A stretch of 17,408 nucleotides of DNA from WVWW01 sp041568335 (GTDB lineage: Bacteria; Acidobacteriota; Polarisedimenticolia; Polarisedimenticolales; Polarisedimenticolaceae), in NCBI GenBank assembly GCA_041568335.1, contig JBFFZZ010000034.1:1-17408 (forward strand), written 5' to 3'. Positions 7,828 to 15,138 of the stretch are shown in pieces. The notes under the pieces were generated by a model, which saw nothing but the letters and a program-made list of their open reading frames with translations, was not told where the DNA came from and searched no databases. The position numbers were made by a program, and so were the translations under genes. Numbering within the stretch: position 1 is the first letter of the stretch; every line of letters begins with the position of its first letter.

Positions 7828-9831
7828 TCAATACGGCAGCAACGCGTCCAGGTCCGGCGGGGGAGCGTAGCCTGGCAGCGTCTTCAGCCGCCCGATCAGA
7901 TCTCGAATACTCGCGTTGTCGCCGTACCAAGGCGACAGCGCCGCCAGCCGCGAGGCCTGAGCGATCCAGTTTCGGGCCTCCACCGAGTCACCCGCTTCCT
8001 CGGCGATGCGCGCCAGCAGCTCGCAACCGTGCATGCCTCGGGTCGTCAGCAGGAGGCCGTCGCGAATAGCGATCCGCAATTCCTCCCGCGCGTCGCCCGC
8101 GCGGCCGAGACCGTACAGCACGCGCGCCAGTTCGAAACGCACGAGCGGGTCCTGCGGGCGCGCCTCCAGAAACGCGGCGAGCGCGACCTCCGCCTCCGGA
8201 GTGCCTGCGGCCACCTCGAGTTGGGCCAGGTAGCGTCGTTCCTGGAGTGTGATCCGTCCCTCGCGTTGCCGGGTTCGCAACTCGACTCGCGGGTCGCCGG
8301 GGGTCCGATCAACGCCCGGATCGCCGCCGAGCCGCTGGAGCAGGCTGCGCGCCCGGACGCCGCGCGGCAAGATCTCGCGGTCCTCTTCGATCAACCGTTG
8401 AAGCCGCGTCGCCGCGTCGTCCGTCCGACCACGCTGCAGCAATCGCTGCGCATCCTCGAGAAGAACCTCCATGTTGCGCCCGTGCGCACGGTCGCGGGTG
8501 ACGCCCGGGAGCCAGTGCGTAAGCCCGACCAGCGCGACCAGGGCGATCACGGTTGCGATCAGGCGCTTCCGATCGCGCTCACGAATCCAGCCCTGGATTC
8601 TCAGCCCGGCGTAACCGGCAAGGAATAGCATCAGCGCCTCGACGGGAAGCCGGAAGCGCACGACCACGTAAAAACCGAGCAACAACGCCAGCTGGTTGAG
8701 CAACAGCAGGTAGATCCACGCGAACCGGCGCCAGCGTGCAAGCGAAAGAAACAACCCGAGCAACCCGAACGGGGCGAACCAGCCGAAGCGCAGCGGAGTC
8801 CAGGCGGCGACGTTTTCGTAGCGCGCGAACACGGGCAGCACGTCGTGCGCCTCGAAGGCATGGAACGCGAGCTGCACGCGTTGCAGCAACAACGCCAGGT
8901 AGTGACCCGGATAGGCGAGCATGTGCGAGGCCGACTGCCCGAGGTAAAATCGCGAGGACTCGCTCAGCGATGTCCGCTCGCCGAGCACCGCCCCCGAGAT
9001 CATCGCAGCGATCTCGGCGTCGCCGAGGAACCCTTCGTCGCCCTGAAGCCGCTCGTGGTATTCCGCGCCCCGGAAGTAGAGCTCGGGAGGGCTGTAGCGG
9101 AAGCCGTAGCTGGAGTAGTTGTTGCTGCTGTAGAAGATGTAGCCGGGGTTGCTGGCCGTCGTGCCGAGGCTCCCGGTGAGCCGGTAATTCTGCAGGGCCA
9201 CCGGCATCGTCGTGGCGAGCGCGACGCCACCCGCCAACCCGGCGGCGATCAACGCCGGCCTCCACGCCCGGCCGCCGAGCCGCAACCCGACGAGCAGGGC
9301 GGGAACGAGCAGCAGGCAGTGTGGGCGCTGCAGGATGCACAGGCCGATCAGCACCCCGATGAGCACGAAGCGGCGCCAAGTCGTCTTCGAGTCGATTCTC
9401 AGCAAGACGAACAGCAACGTCAGCTGCAGCAACAGCCCCAGCGCATCGGACAGCAATGTGACGTCGTAGAGCACGAAGCTGCGGTGGATCGCCGCGGCCA
9501 GCCCGACGACCAGCGCCCACGTCGGATCGACGAAGCGTCGGGCGATGACGTACAGCAGCCAGCAGGAAACGCAACCGAGCAGGACCTGGACCACCAGGAT
9601 CGGCAGCAACGCGTCGCCGGTGACGAGTTGGCCGATGGCCACGAGGTAGGTGTAGATCGGGCTGTAGGAGAACGGCCGCTGCGCGATCAGACCCGACTCG
9701 GCCAGCTCCCGGCCGAGCACGAGGTATTTGCCGAAATAGAACCGGTCGGGGTACGTCGATGCGAGCGCGGTCAGCCGGACGGCCAGGGCCACCGAGACCA
9801 CGATGGCCGGGCGCCAGATCCCCTTCGACAA
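7828..9831 (-). CDS. GT-C fold membrane glycosyltransferase (PMT_2/ArnT-like) with C-terminal TPR region
   Basis: About 667 aa. Residues 1 to about 440 form a multi-pass membrane region typical of GT-C enzymes, which transfer sugars from polyprenyl-phosphate donors on the outer face of the inner membrane. Supporting features are an acidic first loop after helix 1 (TYPDRFYFGKY, 26-36), YSPIYTYLVA (56-65), and a long chain of hydrophobic helices. The last roughly 220 residues, after a final helix ending THWLPG, are soluble and helical with TPR-like repeats (AQRLLQRGRTDDAATRLQRL and VRFELARVLYGLGRAGDA). The acceptor is unknown. The TTG at 9831 is preferred because GGGGAG sits 6 nt before it and a TACAAT -10 lies at 9872-9867. 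A TTG at 9858 would be nearly leaderless. It diverges from the REC-CheX gene and precedes the SLC13 gene. Confidence 0.83.
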   Translation of the reverse strand: MSKGIWRPAIVVSVALAVRLTALASTYPDRFYFGKYLVLGRELAESGLIAQRPFSYSPIYTYLVAIGQLVTGDALLPILVVQVLLGCVSCWLLYVIARRFVDPTWALVVGLAAAIHRSFVLYDVTLLSDALGLLLQLTLLFVLLRIDSKTTWRRFVLIGVLIGLCILQRPHCLLLVPALLVGLRLGGRAWRPALIAAGLAGGVALATTMPVALQNYRLTGSLGTTASNPGYIFYSSNNYSSYGFRYSPPELYFRGAEYHERLQGDEGFLGDAEIAAMISGAVLGERTSLSESSRFYLGQSASHMLAYPGHYLALLLQRVQLAFHAFEAHDVLPVFARYENVAAWTPLRFGWFAPFGLLGLFLSLARWRRFAWIYLLLLNQLALLLGFYVVVRFRLPVEALMLFLAGYAGLRIQGWIRERDRKRLIATVIALVALVGLTHWLPGVTRDRAHGRNMEVLLEDAQRLLQRGRTDDAATRLQRLIEEDREILPRGVRARSLLQRLGGDPGVDRTPGDPRVELRTRQREGRITLQERRYLAQLEVAAGTPEAEVALAAFLEARPQDPLVRFELARVLYGLGRAGDAREELRIAIRDGLLLTTRGMHGCELLARIAEEAGDSVEARNWIAQASRLAALSPWYGDNASIRDLIGRLKTLPGYAPPPDLDALLPY

Positions 9832-9924
9832 AGATTGCTCCCCCTCGGCTGCGCGCAAACCACGCCATTGTACCGGTCCGGACGGATCGGGAGGGTGGCT
9901 TCAAAAAGAGGGTCGTGCGCGCGT

Positions 9925-9938
9925 GGCTTGAAAAAGCC
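9925..9938 (+). repeat. GNRA-loop hairpin within a short direct-repeat region
   Basis: GGCTT-GAAA-AAGCC forms a perfect 5-bp stem with a GAAA loop. The same TGGCTT[C/G]AAAAAG string occurs twice (9896-9908 and 9924-9936), and a related GTCAAAAAAGAG follows at 9939-9950. It lies in the roughly 190-bp gap between the divergent GT-C and REC-CheX genes, upstream of the predicted promoter at 9960. Its role is unknown. Confidence 0.35.
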
Positions 9939-9959
9939 GTCAAAAAAGAGACGGATGCC

Positions 9960-9987
9960 TCAAGTTCGCCCCCGGTAGAACCGAGAA
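9960..9987 (+). promoter_or_regulatory. Candidate FliA/sigma28-like promoter for the REC-CheX gene
   Basis: TCAAGTTC begins at 9960 and ACCGAGAA covers 9980-9987, with 16 nt between TCAA and the -10 octamer. Compare the sigma28 consensus TAAAGTTT and GCCGATAA at TAAA-N15. The -10 matches six of eight. The predicted start of transcription is about 27 nt before the ATG. This is the weakest of the four similar motifs in the window; support comes mainly from the shared pattern. Confidence 0.35.
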
Positions 9988-10020
9988 GACTCCGGGAAAC
10001 CGACACGGGAGGTCACCTTG

Positions 10021-10848
10021 ATGCGAATCCTGATCGTGGAAGACAGCGCCATCATGAGAAAGCTCATCGCCCGGGTCCTGAACGCCATCGAGCTTCCCAA
10101 CCTGACGATCGAGGAGGCTGCAACCGGGGCCGAGGGTTTGCGCGCCTGCCGTGCGTCATGTCCGGACCTGGTACTCAGCGACGTGCACATGCCGGAGTTC
10201 GACGGCTACTCCATGGTGCGCAAGATGCGCGAGGAGGGCATCGACGTGCCCGTCGGCTTCATCACCTCGGACGGCGGGCCCCAATTCCGCGCTCGTGCCG
10301 CCGAGGTGGGAGCCGATTTCGTGCTGCAGAAGCCGTTCACCGAGCAGGCCCTGCTCGACGCCCTCGCCGACCGGCAGACCCCGGCGCTGGAGCCGATCAA
10401 ATCGCAGCTGCGCTATCAGACGTTACGCACCGCGCTCGAGCAGACCACGGAGCGGGTCCTCGGTTCCAGGCTCGACGGCGCCCAGCGCATGCTGCCGCGC
10501 GTCCCCGAGAAGATGGCCGGTGCCGTGATCTCCGTGGTACACGCGGGGGATCGCACCAATGTGGGACTCTTCGGGTCGTCCGACACGCTCAGCAGCATTG
10601 CCCGGCGGTCACAGGATGAGCCGGACCGCGACCCTTCCGTCGAGGAGATCCGCGACTGTCTCCGCGAGCTGGTCAACGTGATCGGGGGAAACGTCCGCTC
10701 CTGTTTCCCGGAAGAGCGCACCCGCCTCGGCCTGCCGGAGTTCATCGAGACCGCCGGCGACGATCCGCGCACCGCGGGGATCGCCTATGAGCTGCTTCTG
10801 GACAGCCAGCCGGTCGTGTTGCTGATGCAGTCCTCAGCGCCCTGCTGA
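10021..10848 (+). CDS. Response regulator fused to a CheX/CheC-like phosphatase domain
   Basis: 275 aa. Residues 1-120 form a CheY-like receiver with acidic pair E7/D8, phospho-acceptor D54 (LVLSDVHMPEFDG), T82 and K104 (QKPF). Residues about 130-275 resemble CheX, with the signature RELVNVIGGNVRSCF (215-229). E216 and N219 correspond to the E-x2-N pair that CheX/CheC/FliY phosphatases use to dephosphorylate CheY-P. The fusion could be a regulated or self-acting phosphatase sink for the chemosensory pathway. The ATG at 10021 has GGGAGG at 8 nt; a TTG three bases upstream is less likely. A FliA-like promoter lies upstream. The 3' end overlaps the converging DUF547 gene by 15 bp within a hairpin. 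Confidence 0.85.
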   Translation: MRILIVEDSAIMRKLIARVLNAIELPNLTIEEAATGAEGLRACRASCPDLVLSDVHMPEFDGYSMVRKMREEGIDVPVGFITSDGGPQFRARAAEVGADFVLQKPFTEQALLDALADRQTPALEPIKSQLRYQTLRTALEQTTERVLGSRLDGAQRMLPRVPEKMAGAVISVVHAGDRTNVGLFGSSDTLSSIARRSQDEPDRDPSVEEIRDCLRELVNVIGGNVRSCFPEERTRLGLPEFIETAGDDPRTAGIAYELLLDSQPVVLLMQSSAPC

Positions 10849-10850
10849 GG
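10832..10850. terminator. Hairpin holding both stop codons of a convergent gene pair
   Basis: CCTCAGC-GCCCT-GCTGAGG is a perfect 7-bp stem with a 5-nt loop. The TGA of the REC-CheX gene (10846-10848) lies in one arm and the TGA of the DUF547 gene (10836-10834, minus strand) in the other. There is no T-tract on either side, so it is not a classic intrinsic terminator. It could block opposing transcription or protect 3' ends in both directions. Confidence 0.4.
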
Positions 10851-11670
10851 CGTGAGAGCCTTCCTGCGGCTCGGCGGCGTCGTTCAAGCTCCAGTCGTAG
10901 TCCAAGGTCGCGATCGGCACGTTTTCCGTCGCGAAGTGGTCGCCGACCGCCGCGGGCGCGTGCTCGACGATGAACCGCTTGGCACCGTCGACGTCGCCGA
11001 AATCTTCCAGGTACCAGTCGAAAACCGGCGACCAGGCAAGCCGAAGCGTTCCGTCGGGGCGTTTCGCGGCACTCAGCGCCCCGAAACCGCGCAGGAACGC
11101 GCGCGTTTGCCGGTCGAGCTGCTCGTCCAAACGCGACCCCCGGTACGCCTCGGCGGCGAGCGGGGGGCACGATACGGAGGCGCAATTCACCGCGAAGTGG
11201 ATCCGCGGATCGCCCGATTCGACGCGCAGGCGTTCTTCCAGTTCGTTGAGCGACAGGACCGCCGCGCCCATGCGGACCAGCGAACGCTCGAAGATCTCGA
11301 GCCCTTCGCCGTCCTCGCTGAGCTCGCGGATGGTCGCCAGCGGTCCGTTCTCGACGACCAGGCGCAGGACGACCGCATTGTAGAGGTTGACGTAATGCGC
11401 GTAGCGGTCCGCGGGGTCCAAATTCTCCGGCACGACCGCCTGCAACTCGTCGACGATCTCCTCGAGCGCGCGGCGATCGCCCGCCGACCGGCGCCAGGCG
11501 TCGTAACGCACGCGGTCTCCGTCGACGTACTCGCGCAGCAGCTCGTCGTAACGGTCGAGGTGCTCGTTCGTCGCGGCGCGAGCGATCGTCGCACGGTCGT
11601 CCGACGCCCGCGCGCAGCTCCATATCGACAGTAGGACGAGTGCCACCGCGGACAGAAGACGATTCGTCAT
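10834..11670 (-). CDS. DUF547 domain protein, exported
   Basis: 278 aa from the ATG at 11670. The N-terminus MTNRLLSAVALVLLSIWSCARAS is a signal peptide, cut by signal peptidase I near ARA; a lipoprotein cut at the Cys is possible but the lipobox is poor. DUF547 hallmarks are HYVNLYNAVVLRLV in the first half and HFAVNCASVSCPPL in the middle, with two close cysteines. The biochemical function of DUF547 is not established. An alternative GTG start at 11712 has GGAG at 8 nt and would add 14 residues before the signal peptide; the ATG lacks a good ribosome site, so the GTG is a real competitor. The gene converges with REC-CheX (15-bp overlap) and diverges from the MCP gene, so it is not obviously part of the chemosensory set. 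Confidence 0.8.
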   Translation of the reverse strand: MTNRLLSAVALVLLSIWSCARASDDRATIARAATNEHLDRYDELLREYVDGDRVRYDAWRRSAGDRRALEEIVDELQAVVPENLDPADRYAHYVNLYNAVVLRLVVENGPLATIRELSEDGEGLEIFERSLVRMGAAVLSLNELEERLRVESGDPRIHFAVNCASVSCPPLAAEAYRGSRLDEQLDRQTRAFLRGFGALSAAKRPDGTLRLAWSPVFDWYLEDFGDVDGAKRFIVEHAPAAVGDHFATENVPIATLDYDWSLNDAAEPQEGSHASAGR

Positions 11671-11729
11671 CGAAGCACGCTGGCGGGTTGCGATCGGACC
11701 GGAAGTTGACACATTTCAATCTCCAATAC

Positions 11730-11743
11730 TAGCTCCCAAGCTA
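11730..11743. repeat. Short dyad in the DUF547/MCP divergent region
   Basis: TAGCT-CCCA-AGCTA is a perfect 5-bp inverted repeat. A second perfect palindrome CGACGCGTCG lies at 11747-11756. Both are just upstream of the DUF547 start region and could be operator sites; the evidence is symmetry only. Confidence 0.25.
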
Positions 11744-11824
11744 ATGCGACGCGTCGTTCGGAGCAAGGGACCGAAACCGTCACGGATGCGGCAAAAAACG
11801 TCCTCGGCGCCGGAAAGACATCGG

Positions 11825-11851
11825 TCAAGAACCCGGCCGCTCGGCCGATGT
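11825..11851 (+). promoter_or_regulatory. Candidate FliA/sigma28-like promoter for the MCP gene
   Basis: TCAAGAAC at 11825 and GCCGATGT at 11844-11851, with 15 nt between TCAA and the -10 octamer, the consensus spacing. The stretch closely matches the cheA upstream motif (both begin GTCAAGAA, continue with CC, and end GCCGATG). Transcription would start near 11858, about 40 nt before the ATG at 11900. Confidence 0.5.
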
Positions 11852-11899
11852 TGAAGGGGACGCTGCGCCTCCGTCGGGCGGAGCGCCAGGGAGCGGGGA

Positions 11900-13804
11900 A
11901 TGAGGCGCAGCAGCTACGCCGTCAGCCTGTCGGTGTTCGTGGCCGTGATGATCGTGGTCGCCGTCGCGCTCTGCTCGTTCAGCGCCTACCGTCAGACCAA
12001 GGCCTCGCTCGAGACGAGTCTGGCGCAAGAGCTCCAGGGGATCGTCAACACGCTGGCCCCGATGATCGACGGAGACCTCCACGAGCTGATCTTCGTGGAC
12101 GAGAGCGGACGGCTGCTCGACGAGGAGGAGTTCGAGCTGATCCGGCGCCAGCTCGAGCTGGCCAAGGAGCACAACGGCTTCACGCACGAGAACCCGCTGT
12201 ACACCCTGCGCCGGGCGTTCGACTTCGACGAAACCGGTGAGCTGGACTTCGTGGCCATGCCTGACCGCGACGACCGGGGGAACTACTTCATCGGAAACCG
12301 CTACCCGGCGACTCCGGAGCAGCTGCGCGCGCTCAACGGGACCCCGGCGGCGACGGGGGTCTATTCCGACGGCGAGGGTGTCTGGATCTCGGCGATCGCG
12401 CCGATTCGTGGGAGCGCCGGGGAGGTCGTCGGCATCCTGCAAGCCGACCGCCCCGTCGAGTTCTTCCATGCCCATGCGCGGCGCGCAGTCTACAAGACCC
12501 TGCGATCGGCCGCCGTCGCGATCATGCTCGGCATCGGGTTGGCGGTGATCTTCGCGCGCCGGGTCGTGCGGCCGATCCGCCGGGTGGTCGCCTCCCTCGA
12601 GCGGATGGCCGACGGCGATCTGAGCTCGCGCCTCGACGTCGAGGGCAGTCGCGAGGTCTCCCAGATGACCGCCGCCCTCAACAGCGCGGCTTGCACCCTG
12701 CAGGATGCGGTCGCGGAAACCAACGGTTTGATCGAGGCGGCTCGCGACGGCGACCTGTCGCGACGTGGCGACGAGACGCCCTTCGGCGGTGTCTACGGCG
12801 AGCTCGTCGGCGGGATCAACGCGGCCCTCGACGAGATGACGCGGCCCATCGACGAAGTCGTCCATGTGCTCGAACAGGTCGCCCGGGGCCGTTCGTCGGC
12901 GCGCGTCCAGGGTGAGTACTCGGGCGTGTTTGCCCGGCTCACGGAAGCCATGAACAGCGCGCTCGAGGCGCGCGAGGTGGCCGAGGTGCAGACCGCGGAG
13001 ACGCTCGAAAAAGTACGTTCCATCCTCGATCGGATGACCGAGGCCTCGAAAACCGTCACCGCCGCGGCCTACGAGATCGGCGCGGGGAGCCACAACGTGG
13101 CCAAGGCCACCTCGACGCAGGTCGCCATGCTCGAGACGATCTCCCGGAACCTCGACACCACGGGGTCGCTCAGCGAAACCAGCAAACAGGAGGCGCAGAG
13201 GGCGACCGAGCTTGCCGATTTCACCGGCAACCGCGCCGCGTCCGGCGCCACGAACATGACCCGTCTCGCCGAGGCGATCGACAAGATCAAGGCCTCGTCC
13301 GACGAGACTGCCCGCATCGTCGGAACCATCAACGATATCTCCGCGCAGACCAACCTGTTGGCGCTCAACGCCGCGGTCGAGGCGGCGCGGGCGGGCGCGG
13401 CCGGCCGCGGCTTCGCCGTCGTGGCCGAGGAGGTGCGCAACCTGGCCCAGCGCAGCGCCGAGGCCGCGCGCAACACCGCGGCGCTGATCGATAAGGCGGC
13501 CGAGGACACCGAGCGCGGCGTGCAGATCAGTGCCGAGGCGCTGGTCGATTTCGAGAAGATCAGCGAGGACGTCGGGATGGTCCGAGAGGTCGTTCAGACG
13601 ATCTCGACTTCTTGTTCCGACCAGAACGAGCAGATCGATCACATCCGGGAGTCGGTCGAGCAGATACGCCTGACCACGCAGGAGACGGCGGCCAGCGCCG
13701 AGCAATCGTCGTGTGCCGCCCAGGAGCTCGACGCCGAGGCCCAGCGACTGGGCCGGCTCGTTACCGAGCACGAGGACCGCAACGCGCGCACGGAACCTCG
13801 GTGA
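11900..13804 (+). CDS. Methyl-accepting chemotaxis protein with a HAMP array
   Basis: 634 aa. TM1 spans about residues 7-28 and TM2 about 203-221; the roughly 170-residue periplasmic sensor domain between them ends with VWISAIAPIRGSAGEVVGI, a Cache-like pattern. The cytoplasmic part starts with a HAMP domain (about 220-272, VVRPIRR and ADGDLSSRL). Two further HAMP-like units follow: about 273-322 (AARDGDLSRRG) and about 316-366 (EQVARGRSSARV). The signalling hairpin is canonical at about 478-522 (NDISAQTNLLALNAAVEAAR and AEEVRNLAQRS), the site that binds CheA and CheW. There is no C-terminal NWETF-type tether. The ATG at 11900 has AGGGAG at 6 nt and a FliA-like promoter further up. The stop overlaps the GTG start of the next gene by 4 bases. 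Confidence 0.95.
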   Translation: MRRSSYAVSLSVFVAVMIVVAVALCSFSAYRQTKASLETSLAQELQGIVNTLAPMIDGDLHELIFVDESGRLLDEEEFELIRRQLELAKEHNGFTHENPLYTLRRAFDFDETGELDFVAMPDRDDRGNYFIGNRYPATPEQLRALNGTPAATGVYSDGEGVWISAIAPIRGSAGEVVGILQADRPVEFFHAHARRAVYKTLRSAAVAIMLGIGLAVIFARRVVRPIRRVVASLERMADGDLSSRLDVEGSREVSQMTAALNSAACTLQDAVAETNGLIEAARDGDLSRRGDETPFGGVYGELVGGINAALDEMTRPIDEVVHVLEQVARGRSSARVQGEYSGVFARLTEAMNSALEAREVAEVQTAETLEKVRSILDRMTEASKTVTAAAYEIGAGSHNVAKATSTQVAMLETISRNLDTTGSLSETSKQEAQRATELADFTGNRAASGATNMTRLAEAIDKIKASSDETARIVGTINDISAQTNLLALNAAVEAARAGAAGRGFAVVAEEVRNLAQRSAEAARNTAALIDKAAEDTERGVQISAEALVDFEKISEDVGMVREVVQTISTSCSDQNEQIDHIRESVEQIRLTTQETAASAEQSSCAAQELDAEAQRLGRLVTEHEDRNARTEPR

Positions 13805-15138
13805 GCTCCCGGTGGGGGACACGGGTTCTCGACCTGGCCGGCCTGGCCAGCTCGGTCGCCTGGATCGTCCTCGCCGTCCACTCCCGTGGCACCGGATTGC
13901 CGCGGCTCGGGATCCTGCTGGGAGTTCTCGCCGTCGGCTGGGCCGCTCTCGCGACCGGAGCCGGCGTCGCGGGCAAGACCTCCGGGCGGGCGTTCCTGTA
14001 CCGCATCCTCGTCTGGGGTCTGGTGTTCCGTGCGGCAGGCGTAATTGCCGTACCGATCTTCGAGGACGACTGGCATCGATACCTCTGGGACGGCTATCGG
14101 CTCGCCGAAACCGGATCTCCGTACGGAGTCCCGCCACTGGAGTTCTTCGACGATCCCACGGTCCCGGCGCACCTGACGCCGCTGCTCGACGGCATCAACA
14201 ACCCCGACCTCCCGACCGTCTACGGTCCGTTGACCGAAATCGCTTTCCTGGCCGCCTATCTCGTCGCCCCTGGCGAGCTGTGGCCGCTCAAGCTGCTGCT
14301 GCTGGTCTGTGATGTCGCGGTGCTGGCCATCTTCTGGCGCCGCGCCGTGGGCCCGCGGGCCTGCCTGCTCTGGTTCTGGTGCCCGCTGCTGATCCACGAG
14401 GGCGCGTTCAACGCCCACCCGGAATCGATCGGTCTCCTGCTTCTGGCCGCGGCCCTGTCCGCCGCCGCCGCCGGCCGTCTCGGACGCGTTCCGGTCTACG
14501 CAGCGCTGGCCTGCGGGACACGCCTGTTCGCGATCCTGCTGGCGCCCTTCCTACTCGCGATCCGCCGGCGCGCGAGCGACCTTCTGCTCTTCACCGCGAC
14601 CCTTCTGGCGCTCTACGTCCCGTTCCTGCTCCAGGGCAGCTCGGAGTCGATCTCCGTCGCGGCCATGGCCGGGGGATGGGAGTTCAACTCCTCGGGCTAC
14701 GCGCTCATCGCGATGGTGTTCGGCCCGGTCCACGGCCGCCTCGTCGCCGGCGGGCTCTTCGCCGCCGTGTACGTCTGGATGCTCGCCGTCTACGTCCGGC
14801 GTGTTTCGCAGCCGCCTCCCGGGGACTGGATCTACGGGTTGCTGTTCCTGTTCTCCCCGGTGGTCAACCCGTGGTACCTGGTCTGGTTGCTGCCGTTCGC
14901 CGTGTTCCGCCCGACCTGTTGGGCCTGGACCGCGCTATGCACCGTCAGCCTGAGTTACGTCCACGGCATGAGCCTGGGCGACCCGGCGTTGACGCTTTAC
15001 GAGCACCCGGTCTGGTTGCGGCCGCTCGAGTTCGGCGCGATCGCGATCGGCCTCGGCGTCGATCTAGTACGACAACGAAGCGACGAACACCGTCTTGCGA
15101 TCGGTGTTGCGACCGTCGATCGTTTGCGCCAGAGTTAG
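13801..15138 (+). CDS. GT87-like (DUF2029) GT-C membrane mannosyltransferase-type protein
   Basis: 445 aa polytopic membrane protein with roughly ten hydrophobic helices. The first large extracytoplasmic loop contains FEDDWHRYLWDGY (87-99) followed by SPYGVPP, the acidic catalytic-loop pattern of GT-C enzymes related to GT87/MptA-B mannosyltransferases. These use polyprenyl-phosphate sugars. The acceptor is unknown. The GTG start overlaps the MCP stop in GTGA (13801-13804), which implies translational coupling to the receptor gene. Longer in-frame starts inside the MCP coding region are rejected. The last 25 codons overlap the opposing beta-barrel gene by 75 bp; the hydrophilic tail DLVRQRSDEHRLAIG looks like antisense-derived sequence rather than part of the fold. 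A glycosylation role linked to motility is possible but unproven. Confidence 0.8.
   Translation: MSSRWGTRVLDLAGLASSVAWIVLAVHSRGTGLPRLGILLGVLAVGWAALATGAGVAGKTSGRAFLYRILVWGLVFRAAGVIAVPIFEDDWHRYLWDGYRLAETGSPYGVPPLEFFDDPTVPAHLTPLLDGINNPDLPTVYGPLTEIAFLAAYLVAPGELWPLKLLLLVCDVAVLAIFWRRAVGPRACLLWFWCPLLIHEGAFNAHPESIGLLLLAAALSAAAAGRLGRVPVYAALACGTRLFAILLAPFLLAIRRRASDLLLFTATLLALYVPFLLQGSSESISVAAMAGGWEFNSSGYALIAMVFGPVHGRLVAGGLFAAVYVWMLAVYVRRVSQPPPGDWIYGLLFLFSPVVNPWYLVWLLPFAVFRPTCWAWTALCTVSLSYVHGMSLGDPALTLYEHPVWLRPLEFGAIAIGLGVDLVRQRSDEHRLAIGVATVDRLRQS

Noticed and set aside
9896..9960. Cyclic-di-GMP riboswitch or sigma54 promoter upstream of REC-CheX
   Set aside because: Conserved GEMM core sequences are absent, and the GG/GC spacing around 9925-9938 is one base short of the sigma54 GG-N10-GC rule.
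8579..10006. 475-codon minus-strand frame overlapping the GT-C gene
   Set aside because: It is the same strand shifted by one frame, very rich in Arg and Ala, while the other frame gives a coherent membrane protein with TPR repeats.
11706..11711. Perfect TTGACA as a sigma70 -35 for the MCP gene
   Set aside because: No acceptable -10 lies 16-18 bp downstream (best is TACTAG at 15 bp), it falls within the start region of the divergent DUF547 gene, and the FliA-like motif closer to the MCP start is a better match.
13612..13800. N-terminal extension of the GT87-like protein into the MCP coding region
   Set aside because: The extension is Arg-rich and non-membrane, lies wholly within conserved MCP sequence, and the GTG at 13801 in a GTGA overlap gives a natural start next to the first helix.
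11825..14137. 770-codon open frame on the minus strand opposite the MCP gene
   Set aside because: It is the antisense of a clear MCP with canonical motifs. Its product is Arg/Gly/Leu-rich with no recognisable domain, as expected in GC-rich DNA.
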